The position numbers and the translations under genes are program-made. A DNA stretch of 60,047 nucleotides from Prevotella sp. (lineage in GTDB: Bacteria; Bacteroidota; Bacteroidia; Bacteroidales; Bacteroidaceae), in contig JAFZCU010000171.1 of assembly GCA_017556145.1 (NCBI GenBank), forward strand, positions 1 through 60,047, given 5' to 3'. Of this stretch, positions 50,713 to 58,749 are shown piece by piece; position 1 is the stretch's first letter; each line of letters starts with the position of its first letter. A model generated the notes under the pieces. The model was not told the DNA's origin. It made no database searches and worked only from the letters and a program-made list of their open reading frames with translations.

Positions 50713-52536
50713 ATGAAAAAGAATATATATTTATCAGTCATCGCCGCACTCTTAACAGGTTTCACCTTGACGGCTTGCAGCGATTTTATGGAGGCTGAGA
50801 ACAAGTCGGCAGGCGGACAGACAGCAGAGCAGTATTTCAGCAAGGATGCCTCATCTCTTATGACAGCTGCTTACAGCAGTCTGAAGAACTACGGGTTCAA
50901 CTTGGATCTGTTCTCCAGAGGTACCGACCTCTATATCCACACCCGTGGTAAGAGTGTGTCTGACTTCGATACCTATACCTTCAACACGGAGAACACGACG
51001 GTCACTAATTTCTACTCGAATGTCTATAGGACCATCAACCTGTCGAATGGTGTGATTTACTATGCTGGTGCAGATTCACAGTTAGGCCAGGAGGCCCGTT
51101 TTCTCCGCAACTACGGCTACTACCTGCTGACGCAGCAGTTTGGCAGCGTGCCCTATATCACAGAATACATCAATAGTGCGGAGAGAAACTATCCCCGCAC
51201 GCCGCTGAACGAGATTTACAGTGCCATGATCGAGGATCTGACCAGCCTCTACAACAATTCTTCACTGGAGGCCCAGAGCCATATCGGTAAGGCCAGCAAG
51301 CAGGCTGTGGCAGCCCTCCTCGCCAAGGTTTACCTGGCAGCAGGATGGGATCTTGACACCACGCTGGGTGATGCCGCACAGGGTACTTACACTGTCAATG
51401 GTACCAACAACTTCACGCAGGCTGCAGCATGGGCTGAGAAGGCTATCAATGGCATCGCCCTGACTATGTCGTTCGAGGACAAGTGGTCACCTTTCAACGA
51501 GGGGAATGCCGAAGAAATCTTCTCCATTCAGTATGAGCGCAACGGATACGGTGGTGACATCATCAGTGGCGGACACAGCATGCACGGTGCTTTCGGTGGC
51601 TACTATGGCGCTTACGATGCCAGCGGTATCAAGGGTTCCAGTTCTGAGGATTGTCAGTCGCAGAAGAGTATGTATCTCTTTGAGAAGGGTGACGACCGCT
51701 ATGCAGCTACCTATATGATGGTGATGTACAACTCTTCGTTTGATGCTAGTGGCAAACCCACATGGGGCACGGAAGGCTACTATGCCTACTATAATGCAAA
51801 GGACAAACTGAATACAATGGCTATTTGCCGCGCCTACTTCCCCTACTACTACACAGAAGCAGAAGTTCAGGCATGGATTGACGCCCATCAGAGCCAGCTG
51901 ATTTCTGATAAGGACAAGTACTGCAATTCGGATGTCCGTATCTCACTGCTGACGTTGCCACAGGTGACCAACTGGGTCTACACTCAGGGTAAATGGACGA
52001 AGAGCAAGGTGGGCATCGCCGACTACAACCTACAGGTGAACAATGGCACCTGCGTGAAGAAGTTCGACGACGCTAATGCCGACTTCACCAACCAGGCCAA
52101 TGACTACCGCGACATCGTACTTATGCACGTCAGCGACCAATACCTGATTGCAGCCGAGGCCTATCTGATGGCTGGTCAGAGCGCACAGGCTCTAGAGAAG
52201 ATCAACGCTGTTCGCGGTCGTGCTGGTCTGGCAGCCCTCAGTGCTTTCAGCGCTTATCAACCCGAATACTCCACCACTGGCAATTTCGCCATCAAGGACA
52301 TTGACCTGATCCTCGATGAGCGTGCCCGTGAACTCTATGCCGAGGGACACCGTTGGATGGACCTCCGCCGCACCAAGCAGTTGGTCCGCTACAATGTGCA
52401 GTTCAGTGAATATGTTTCCGACGCTGCTGCCATGGCCAACAACAAGGGTGAAATCAAGTGGTATCGTCCGATTCCCGCCAATGAGATCAGTGCCAATACC
52501 GGTATCTCTCAGGAAGACCAGAATCCGGGATATTAA
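50713..52536 (+). CDS. SusD/RagB glycan-binding lipoprotein
   Basis: The 607-residue lipoprotein has its lipobox cysteine at 22 (T-L-T-A-C-S-D). Helical TPR-like segments and the C-terminal R-A-R-E-L-Y-A-E-G-H-R-W-M-D-L-R-R signature (about 537-553) identify SusD. It forms the lid on the SusC barrel at the cell surface and captures glycan. The protein ends W-Y-R-P-I-P-A-N-E-I-S...N-P-G-Y, as is common in the family. The short gap after susC indicates cotranscription, and a GATAATT heptamer repeat follows the stop. Confidence 0.96.
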   Translation: MKKNIYLSVIAALLTGFTLTACSDFMEAENKSAGGQTAEQYFSKDASSLMTAAYSSLKNYGFNLDLFSRGTDLYIHTRGKSVSDFDTYTFNTENTTVTNFYSNVYRTINLSNGVIYYAGADSQLGQEARFLRNYGYYLLTQQFGSVPYITEYINSAERNYPRTPLNEIYSAMIEDLTSLYNNSSLEAQSHIGKASKQAVAALLAKVYLAAGWDLDTTLGDAAQGTYTVNGTNNFTQAAAWAEKAINGIALTMSFEDKWSPFNEGNAEEIFSIQYERNGYGGDIISGGHSMHGAFGGYYGAYDASGIKGSSSEDCQSQKSMYLFEKGDDRYAATYMMVMYNSSFDASGKPTWGTEGYYAYYNAKDKLNTMAICRAYFPYYYTEAEVQAWIDAHQSQLISDKDKYCNSDVRISLLTLPQVTNWVYTQGKWTKSKVGIADYNLQVNNGTCVKKFDDANADFTNQANDYRDIVLMHVSDQYLIAAEAYLMAGQSAQALEKINAVRGRAGLAALSAFSAYQPEYSTTGNFAIKDIDLILDERARELYAEGHRWMDLRRTKQLVRYNVQFSEYVSDAAAMANNKGEIKWYRPIPANEISANTGISQEDQNPGY

Positions 52537-52542
52537 TAAATG

Positions 52543-52577
52543 GATAATTGACAATCGATAATTGATAATTGATATGA
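52543..52577. repeat. Heptamer repeat between susD and the next lipoprotein gene
   Basis: GATAATT, GACAATC, GATAATT, GATAATT and GATATGA run in phase from seven bases after the susD stop into the ATG of the next gene. The last unit contains that start codon. Confidence 0.9.
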
Positions 52578-53032
52578 AAAGATTTATATATTCAGTCATT
52601 GCAGTGCTCACGTTAGGTTGCACCTTCGTGGCCTGTGGCGATGACAACGACGATCCCAGCATCGACTTCACCACAACGGCGGAGCAGGGATCTGCAGGAA
52701 CATACACTGGTGAGTGGACGCGTCTCAGTGATGATGGTACGGTTGAAACCTTCAGCGGCACGATTACACTGGCTGCTGCCGGCACAAATGCCACTACTGT
52801 CACTTTCTCTTGCCCAGGTACATCGCTCGATGCTACTTCCACTGCGAATGTCTGGCATGCCAACTATGGCTATCAGTTTTTTAACCAGACAACTGGTGAT
52901 GCCAACAAACTGGGTGTTGCTTTCTCAGGAAGAATCGATGAAGCTGGCAATATAGATGCCTCGTTCACGCTCTCACAGCGCGTAGGTCGTAAGAACTATG
53001 AGTTCAAATACGAGTTCAGAGGCAAGAAATAG
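52574..53032 (+). CDS. Surface lipoprotein of the pectin locus, unknown fold
   Basis: From the ATG at 52574 the protein has 152 residues, with a lipoprotein signal and cysteine at 21 (T-F-V-A-C-G-D-D-N-D-D). The acidic run after the cysteine fits a surface-export signal. The mature part is a predicted small beta protein (G-T-Y-T-G-E-W-T-R-L, G-V-A-F-S-G-R-I, F-K-Y-E-F-R-G-K-K) of about 120 residues. Its place after susD suggests a surface glycan-binding accessory protein, which is inference. A longer reading from 52562 would start at a non-ATG codon within the heptamer repeat and is less likely. A terminator follows. Confidence 0.8.
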   Translation: MKRFIYSVIAVLTLGCTFVACGDDNDDPSIDFTTTAEQGSAGTYTGEWTRLSDDGTVETFSGTITLAAAGTNATTVTFSCPGTSLDATSTANVWHANYGYQFFNQTTGDANKLGVAFSGRIDEAGNIDASFTLSQRVGRKNYEFKYEFRGKK

Positions 53033-53040
53033 ACAACTAC

Positions 53041-53072
53041 AATAGAGGAGCATGTTACGTGCTCCTCTATTT
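53041..53072 (+). terminator. Intrinsic terminator of the SusC/SusD operon
   Basis: AATAGAGGAGCA pairs with TGCTCCTCTATT around an eight-base loop, starting eight bases after the lipoprotein stop. The T content after the stem is modest (TTTAAA). Confidence 0.8.
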
Positions 53073-53095
53073 AAACGAAAAAAAACAGGAAATTC

Positions 53096-53126
53096 TTGCT
53101 CGTTATTAAAAAAAGGGTTATCTTTG
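53096..53126 (+). promoter_or_regulatory. Promoter of the secreted 464-residue protein gene
   Basis: TTG at 53096-53098 and TATCTTTG at 53119-53126 are 20 bp apart. A perfect palindrome TTAAAACGTTTTAA at 53166-53179 lies directly before the ATG, downstream of initiation, unlike the other boxes. Confidence 0.8.
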
Positions 53127-53181
53127 CAACGGATTATAATACCCAAACAATATTTATTTATCAATTTAAAACGTTTTAATT

Positions 53182-54576
53182 ATGAAGAAAATTTTACTTA
53201 GTGCAGTGGCTCTTGTAGCCGCAATGAGTGTAAATGCTCAAGTCATTCAAGTTGACGGAAAATCATTTGTGAATGACACCAAAGAAGGTGCATTCGTTGA
53301 TGAGAAGGACAAACTGAATGTTCCCATCGAAGCTGGTGTTGAATTTGGAAGTATCGATGCACTTACTGTATCTAATGCTTTTACAACAAACCATCAGAAC
53401 GTAGATTGTAAAAACAACAACTTCACAAAGGTTGTTATTGATGGAAACGAAGTTCTCGCTGCCAATGGTCTTCAGGGACAGGACAACCCCAAGGATGCTG
53501 ACGGTGGTAACTCAGCACTGACACTGAAACCCGCTGTTCAAGGTGCAGTTCTTAAGATTGACGCCAAAAAGAACGGTTGGGTTTACATCGTAGCTAAGCT
53601 TTCTACCAACAAGCAGTACATGGTCTTCGAGGAAGGTCTGCCTATTGGTTACAAGATTGCTATGGAGAATGCTGACGAGCGTATTCCTGGTGGTGTCATC
53701 AACCTTGAGATCAAGGGTGAGGGCGAATACAACAACATTCCCGAAAGTGTAGCACAGCAGAATGGCGGCACTGGTATTGGCTGGGTCATCCGTGAATTCC
53801 TTGGCGATGCCGAAGCAACTACTGCAGGTAATGGTCTGGGGGTATTCTATTTCCCCGTAGCAGAGGGTTGTACCTATCTGGCACACGCTACAGGTTCAAA
53901 GATTTCTTGGAGCGGTATCTACTTCTCTGAGACTGAGGCCAAGTCTGTCACTGTTGAGGGCGAAGGCATCTCAAAGACCCTTGTAGGTGAAGGTTCTGGT
54001 TCTGAAGAGCCTGCAGGCCCACAGGAAGTTACAGTTAACGGACTGGAACTCAAGACTTACTCAGCTATCGGTCAGTGGGGTGGTCAGTGGAGCGAGATCG
54101 TTGACCTCGACTGGACTCCTTACGAGTATGTTTGGGTGAAGTATTCTGGTCACTCTGGTGCCGTTAAGTTCGGTGTTACTTACAGCGAGTGGCTGAAACT
54201 CGAGTCTTGGGGTGATGTATTCGCTGATGCCGGTGTGAACTTCGAAGGTGAGGCTGGTATCGTTGGTATCAAGATTGACAACGAAACCAAGTGTGTTGTT
54301 GGTAATGCCAAGGAAAATGGTCAGTACATTGGTGAGGTATACGGCAAGCACGTCCGTCAGCTCTTCATCCAGGCCACACAGGCTGATTCAAATGTCACAC
54401 TGGAAGGTATCTGGGTAGGCAGCAAGGCAGATTTCGATGCAGCCAAAGCTACTGGTATCCAGGCTGTGAAGGCTGCTCAGGCAGACGGTGTGATCTACAA
54501 CCTTGCTGGTCAGCGTGTTGACGCTAACTATAAGGGTGTTGTGATTATGAACGGCCAGAAGAAGATTCAGAAGTAA
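53182..54576 (+). CDS. Secreted protein of the pectin locus, unknown function
   Basis: The 464-residue protein has a signal peptide ending V-N-A-Q near residue 20. The first part (about 25-260) is a predicted beta-sandwich region. A Gly/Ser/Glu/Pro linker near 272-283 leads to a second domain (about 284-415) resembling a carbohydrate-binding fold, with W-G-G-Q-W-S-E-I and E-Y-V-W-V-K-Y-S-G-H segments rich in aromatic residues. The C-terminus has the Y-N-L-A-G-Q-R-V-D tail shared with the lyase and esterase. No catalytic family is recognised; a glycan-binding role at the surface is plausible. The gene has its own promoter and terminator. Confidence 0.8.
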   Translation: MKKILLSAVALVAAMSVNAQVIQVDGKSFVNDTKEGAFVDEKDKLNVPIEAGVEFGSIDALTVSNAFTTNHQNVDCKNNNFTKVVIDGNEVLAANGLQGQDNPKDADGGNSALTLKPAVQGAVLKIDAKKNGWVYIVAKLSTNKQYMVFEEGLPIGYKIAMENADERIPGGVINLEIKGEGEYNNIPESVAQQNGGTGIGWVIREFLGDAEATTAGNGLGVFYFPVAEGCTYLAHATGSKISWSGIYFSETEAKSVTVEGEGISKTLVGEGSGSEEPAGPQEVTVNGLELKTYSAIGQWGGQWSEIVDLDWTPYEYVWVKYSGHSGAVKFGVTYSEWLKLESWGDVFADAGVNFEGEAGIVGIKIDNETKCVVGNAKENGQYIGEVYGKHVRQLFIQATQADSNVTLEGIWVGSKADFDAAKATGIQAVKAAQADGVIYNLAGQRVDANYKGVVIMNGQKKIQK

Positions 54577-54600
54577 TCACTTCTCAATCTCATATATTTG

Positions 54601-54634
54601 GGCGGACTGCTTAACGGCAATCCGCCTATTTTTA
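54601..54634 (+). terminator. Intrinsic terminator after the secreted protein gene
   Basis: GGCGGA and TCCGCC form the outer stem around a 14-base loop that can pair partly, followed by TATTTTTA. Confidence 0.82.
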
Positions 54635-54644
54635 TGCGCCACAA

Positions 54645-54676
54645 TTTGGCAAAGTCGTTTTTTTTCATTACCTTTG
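54645..54676 (+). promoter_or_regulatory. Promoter of the GH3 gene
   Basis: TTTG at 54645-54648 and TACCTTTG at 54669-54676 are 20 bp apart, 27 bases before the ATG. No AAACGTTT box is present here, so its control may differ from the other pectin genes. Confidence 0.85.
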
Positions 54677-54702
54677 CAACGAGATCATAATTACTAGACA
54701 AC

Positions 54703-57324
54703 ATGAACAAAGTTTTTTCTATCTTGCTTCTATGCTTGTGCACTAACCTCTTAAGCGCACAGACGCTGCCGTATCAGAACCCACAACTCTCCGCTGCCCA
54801 GCGCGCCGACGACCTGCTCTCGCGCCTGACGCTCGAAGAGAAAGTATCACTGATGATGGACACTTCACCCGCCATTCCCCGACTCGGCATTCCCCAGTTC
54901 CAATGGTGGAACGAAGCCCTTCACGGTGTAGGGCGCAACAGCTATGCCACGGTTTTCCCCATCACGATGGCCATGGCAGCCTCATGGGACGATACCCTAC
55001 TCCATCAGGTATTTACAGCCGTCAGCGACGAGGCCCGCGTCAAGGCCCAGCAGGCCAAGCGCTCAGGTACTATCAAACGTTACCAGAGTCTCTCATTCTG
55101 GACGCCCAATATCAACATCTTCCGTGACCCCCGTTGGGGACGCGGTCAGGAGACCTACGGCGAGGATCCATTCCTCACCTCAAAGATGGGCCTAGCCGTA
55201 GTAAGAGGCCTACAAGGCTATACCTACGACGGAAAACCTCTGAATGAGACCTACCGCAAACTCCTCGCCTGCGCCAAGCACTTTGCCGTGCATAGCGGCC
55301 CTGAGTGGAACCGCCATACCTTTAATGTCGAGAATCTGCCCGAGCGCGACCTTTGGGAGACCTATCTCCCAGCTTTCAAGGCTCTGGTGCAGGAAGGCGA
55401 GGTGGCAGAAATCATGTGTGCCTATCAGCGCATCGACGGTCAGCCCTGCTGCAGTCAGACCCGCTACGAACAGCAGATCCTGCGCGAAGAATGGGGTTTC
55501 GACGGCATCATTACCAGCGACTGCGGTGCCATCCGCGACTTCCTGCCCCGTTGGCATAACACGGCTAAGGATGGTGCCGAAGCCTCTGCTCAGGCTGTCC
55601 TCGCAGGCACTGATGTAGAATGCGGCTCCGAATACCGGAACCTACCCGCAGCCGTGCGCCGTGGGGATATCAAGGAAGCCGACCTCGACCGTAGCCTGCG
55701 TCGCTTGCTGATGGCCCGTTTCGAACTCGGCGACTTCGACCCCGACGAACTGAATCCCTGGACAAAGATCCCTGAGAGCGTCATCGCCTCGAAGGAACAT
55801 AAGAAACTCGCTCTCGACATGGCCAGTAAGAGCATCGTTCTCCTGCAGAACAAAGACCAGGTATTACCGTTAGGCAACCTGTTTAAGCCAACAGCAGGTT
55901 CCGCCAATGACATCGTTGTCATGGGGCCCAATGCGGCTGACTCTGTCATGATGTGGGGTAACTATAGTGGTTTTCCAACCCAGACCATCACTGCCCTTCA
56001 AGGCATCACCATGAAGGCGAAAGCCCTTGATTCGAAGGCCAGCGTGCGCTATATCCAAGGCTGTGGTCTTACCCGCAACGAGGCTTTCGAAAGCCGTCTC
56101 TCCGAGCTACGTGATCCCTTAGGCAACAAGGGTCTGCAAGCCGCTTATTGGAACAACACCAAGATGGAGGGCAACCCTGCTGCCGTGACACGTATTGAAG
56201 GCCCCGTCCGTCTGAGCAATGGCGGCAATACCGTCTTCGCCCCGGGTGTCAATCTTGAGCATTTCTCGGCCCGCTACGATGCCACTTTCATCCCCACCCG
56301 CGATGAGACGCTTAGTTTTGAAATCAGCGGTGACGACCGATTCCGCCTGCTCATCAATGCAGACACCGTAATCAATCAATGGAGCGCACGCCAGCGTATC
56401 CACAGCGGTAAAAAAGAGCTCACAGTCAAGGCTGGTCAGCACTACCGCATCCAGATCGACTATATGAAGGAGGAAGGCTACGCGGCCCTTAACTTCGACA
56501 TCCGTTGCAAGGTGAACCCCACGCCTGAACAGCTGTTAGCTCAGATCGGCGAAACGCAAACCGTTGTTTTCGTAGGTGGCATTTCTCCCAGTCTGGAGGG
56601 CGAGGAAATGCGCGTCAGCGAACCCGGCTTCAGAGGCGGCGACCGTGAGAGCATCGAACTGCCTCAGGCACAACGTGACATCCTCGCCATGCTCCACAAG
56701 GCTGGCAAGAAGGTCATCTTCGTCAACTGCTCCGGTTCAGCCATGGGCCTCGTGCCAGAGACAGAATCGTGCGATGCCATCCTACAGTGGTGGTATGGTG
56801 GTGAGATGGGGGGAACAGCCCTTGCTGAGGTACTTTTTGGCGACAAGAATCCCAGCGGACGTCTACCCATCACCTTCTATAAGAGCGCAGATGACCTACC
56901 CGACTTCCTCGACTATTCAATGGCAAACCGCACCTATCGTTATTTCCGTGGCGAGCCCCTCTTCTCCTTCGGTTTTGGATTGAGCTACACCACCTTCGAC
57001 ATCGGAAAACCAACCTATAGTAATAATAAGGTACGCGTGAGTGTAAAGAATACCGGCACTCGCCAAGGCCTGGAAACCGTCCAGGTCTACCTCCGGAATC
57101 TCAACGACCCTCATGGTCCCCTAAAATCCCTGAAAGGCTATACACAAGTCTCTTTGGATCCCGGTCAGATGAAGACCGTCACCATTGACCTGCCCCGTGA
57201 GCGTTTCGAGGGCTGGGACGTAAAAACCAATACCATGCGCGTCGTACCTGGTAAATATGAACTGATGGTTGGTTCTTCCAGCGCCGATAAAGACCTGCGA
57301 AAGACAATTGTAACCATCAAATAA
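54703..57324 (+). CDS. GH3 beta-glycosidase with PA14 insertion
   Basis: The 873-residue secreted protein has a signal peptide ending L-S-A-Q. The GH3 N-terminal barrel (about 30-350) has the nucleophile Asp273 in T-S-D-C-G. A PA14 domain (about 470-605) interrupts the second, C-terminal domain, and a fibronectin-III-like domain closes the chain (about 770-873). K-H-F-A-V-H-S-G-P-E near 189-198 is the substrate-site segment of beta-xylosidase/beta-glucosidase members. It would remove terminal xylose, glucose or arabinose from the side chains or glycans accompanying pectin; exact specificity is not readable. It ends at a bidirectional terminator. Confidence 0.92.
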   Translation: MNKVFSILLLCLCTNLLSAQTLPYQNPQLSAAQRADDLLSRLTLEEKVSLMMDTSPAIPRLGIPQFQWWNEALHGVGRNSYATVFPITMAMAASWDDTLLHQVFTAVSDEARVKAQQAKRSGTIKRYQSLSFWTPNINIFRDPRWGRGQETYGEDPFLTSKMGLAVVRGLQGYTYDGKPLNETYRKLLACAKHFAVHSGPEWNRHTFNVENLPERDLWETYLPAFKALVQEGEVAEIMCAYQRIDGQPCCSQTRYEQQILREEWGFDGIITSDCGAIRDFLPRWHNTAKDGAEASAQAVLAGTDVECGSEYRNLPAAVRRGDIKEADLDRSLRRLLMARFELGDFDPDELNPWTKIPESVIASKEHKKLALDMASKSIVLLQNKDQVLPLGNLFKPTAGSANDIVVMGPNAADSVMMWGNYSGFPTQTITALQGITMKAKALDSKASVRYIQGCGLTRNEAFESRLSELRDPLGNKGLQAAYWNNTKMEGNPAAVTRIEGPVRLSNGGNTVFAPGVNLEHFSARYDATFIPTRDETLSFEISGDDRFRLLINADTVINQWSARQRIHSGKKELTVKAGQHYRIQIDYMKEEGYAALNFDIRCKVNPTPEQLLAQIGETQTVVFVGGISPSLEGEEMRVSEPGFRGGDRESIELPQAQRDILAMLHKAGKKVIFVNCSGSAMGLVPETESCDAILQWWYGGEMGGTALAEVLFGDKNPSGRLPITFYKSADDLPDFLDYSMANRTYRYFRGEPLFSFGFGLSYTTFDIGKPTYSNNKVRVSVKNTGTRQGLETVQVYLRNLNDPHGPLKSLKGYTQVSLDPGQMKTVTIDLPRERFEGWDVKTNTMRVVPGKYELMVGSSSADKDLRKTIVTIK

Positions 57325-57330
57325 ACAAAA

Positions 57331-57354
57331 GATCCCCCGCAGTTGCGGGGGATC
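57331..57354. terminator. Bidirectional terminator between GH3 and GH57 genes
   Basis: GATCCCCCGCA pairs with TGCGGGGGATC around two bases. CTTTTA follows on the plus strand and TTTTG on the minus strand, serving both convergent genes. Confidence 0.92.
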
Positions 57355-57357
57355 CTT

Positions 57358-58710
57358 TTATTTTGCTTTCGCTGCAGGTTTCTTTTCAGCTTTCGGCTTT
57401 GCAGGTTTTGAAGCCTCCAGCTTTTCGAGTTTCGCTTTCAGACGGGTAATCTCCTTGTCCTTCATCTCAATCTCGTCACCCTGATTCTTGATGGTCGTCA
57501 GCAGACCTTCGAGCTCATCATTGTCGATGTCGAGCGGATAAAGGGCATTCACTCTGTTGATGAAGTCACCGAGAATGTTCATGTAGTTGGTGAACGCATC
57601 AAACGGTCCACTGTAGATGCCACGGTCCAATCCCACGTTCGAGGGTTTGGTGGTCATGAAGCGGAAGTTATTCGAAGCCTGGAGATAGTCCCAGTCCTGA
57701 TTGATACGCGGATCATTGGCGATACGCAGACGGTCAGCCACAGAATAGAGCTTATTGAAAGCCTCGTGCTGCATGGCGTTACCCAGCCAACAGCTCACGT
57801 CACGCTCCTCATCAACCCATGACAACGTGTCGGGTACATCGAGATTGCCCACACTCTTGCAGGCCTTGCAAATCTCTGTCGGCGTAGAGAAGGTAATGCC
57901 TTTCTCCTTGGCACAGGCGGGCAGTGCGTGAATGAAGTCGAGGATGTTTGAACTCAGCGGCTGGGCAATACCCAGGGCAGAGAGTTCCATGAAGATGTTG
58001 ATAATCTGCTCCTCTTCCGGCAGACGGGCGATACGATCGATATAAGCATCGGCAAAAAGAGGATAGCCGTCCCACTCCGAGTTGTTGAAACGCAGGGAGA
58101 TATCATCCGACAGCTCAACGTCGCGGAGCAGCAACTTCAGATTTGGAGCAATATTACAATTATACACATAGTGCGGCGACTTCCAACCGAGCACATGCTT
58201 GGCACCCTCGGTCAGCATGCCCTTGAAGCCCATGGCAGCAATCTGTGCACCGATATCATCGCTATAGATCAGCGAAGAGTTACGGGCCACGGTGGGTTTC
58301 TTACCAAAGAGCTCCTCGATCTTCGCAGCCTGTTTCTTCACGTCGAGGGCGAAGGTCTCCTCATTGGCCAGTGATGACAGACCATGACTATAAGGCTCTG
58401 CCAAGAACTCCACGCAACCGGTCTCGTTCAGCTTCTGCAGCAACTCTATCACCTGCGGTGCATGATATTCCAACTGCTCGATGCCCGTGCCCGACAATGA
58501 GAAGGCCACCTTAAAGTACTTGCCATTCTCGTTGATCATATCGAGCAGAGTATTGAGAGCGGGCATATACGAACGCTCGGCAATGTCGGTGATGCTACGC
58601 TCGTTCTCGTAGTCATCGTAATAGTAATGATCGGTACCGATATCGAAGAAACGGTAACGCTTCAGATGAATAATCTGATGTATCTCGAAATATAAACAAA
58701 TCGTTTTCAT
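57358..58710 (-). CDS. GH57-family alpha-amylase-like enzyme
   Basis: The 450-residue cytosolic protein begins M-K-T-I-C-L-Y-F-E-I-H-Q, the GH57 region 1 equivalent. The barrel includes A-F-S-L-S-G-T near 66-72, F-L-A-E-P-Y-S-H-G-L near 99-108 and I-Y-S-D-D-I-G near 150-156. After about 385, a coiled-coil helix (I-K-N-Q-G-D-E-I-E-M-K-D-K-E-I-T-R-L-K) and a Lys/Ala/Pro-rich tail follow. GH57 enzymes act on alpha-1,4 or alpha-1,6 glucans. Pairing with the GT4 gene just upstream is a known Bacteroidota arrangement for intracellular glycogen-like polymers. No signal peptide is present. Confidence 0.9.
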   Translation of the reverse strand: MKTICLYFEIHQIIHLKRYRFFDIGTDHYYYDDYENERSITDIAERSYMPALNTLLDMINENGKYFKVAFSLSGTGIEQLEYHAPQVIELLQKLNETGCVEFLAEPYSHGLSSLANEETFALDVKKQAAKIEELFGKKPTVARNSSLIYSDDIGAQIAAMGFKGMLTEGAKHVLGWKSPHYVYNCNIAPNLKLLLRDVELSDDISLRFNNSEWDGYPLFADAYIDRIARLPEEEQIINIFMELSALGIAQPLSSNILDFIHALPACAKEKGITFSTPTEICKACKSVGNLDVPDTLSWVDEERDVSCWLGNAMQHEAFNKLYSVADRLRIANDPRINQDWDYLQASNNFRFMTTKPSNVGLDRGIYSGPFDAFTNYMNILGDFINRVNALYPLDIDNDELEGLLTTIKNQGDEIEMKDKEITRLKAKLEKLEASKPAKPKAEKKPAAKAK

Positions 58711-58714
58711 ATAC

Positions 58715-58749
58715 TTTTCACTTTTAACTATTAACTATTCACTATTTAC
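58715..58749. repeat. Heptamer repeat at the GT4/GH57 junction
   Basis: TTTTCAC, TTTTAAC, TATTAAC, TATTCAC and TATTTAC run in phase across the gap and into the GT4 stop codon. In reverse complement they match the ATAGTGA/ATAGTTA family seen at 32079 and 23931. Confidence 0.9.

Noticed and set aside
53166..53179. TTAAAACGTTTTAA counted as a fifth activator box
   Set aside because: It is symmetric and similar, but lies downstream of the promoter next to the ATG, unlike the four boxes at about 55 bp upstream. AT-rich palindromes of this kind can occur by chance.
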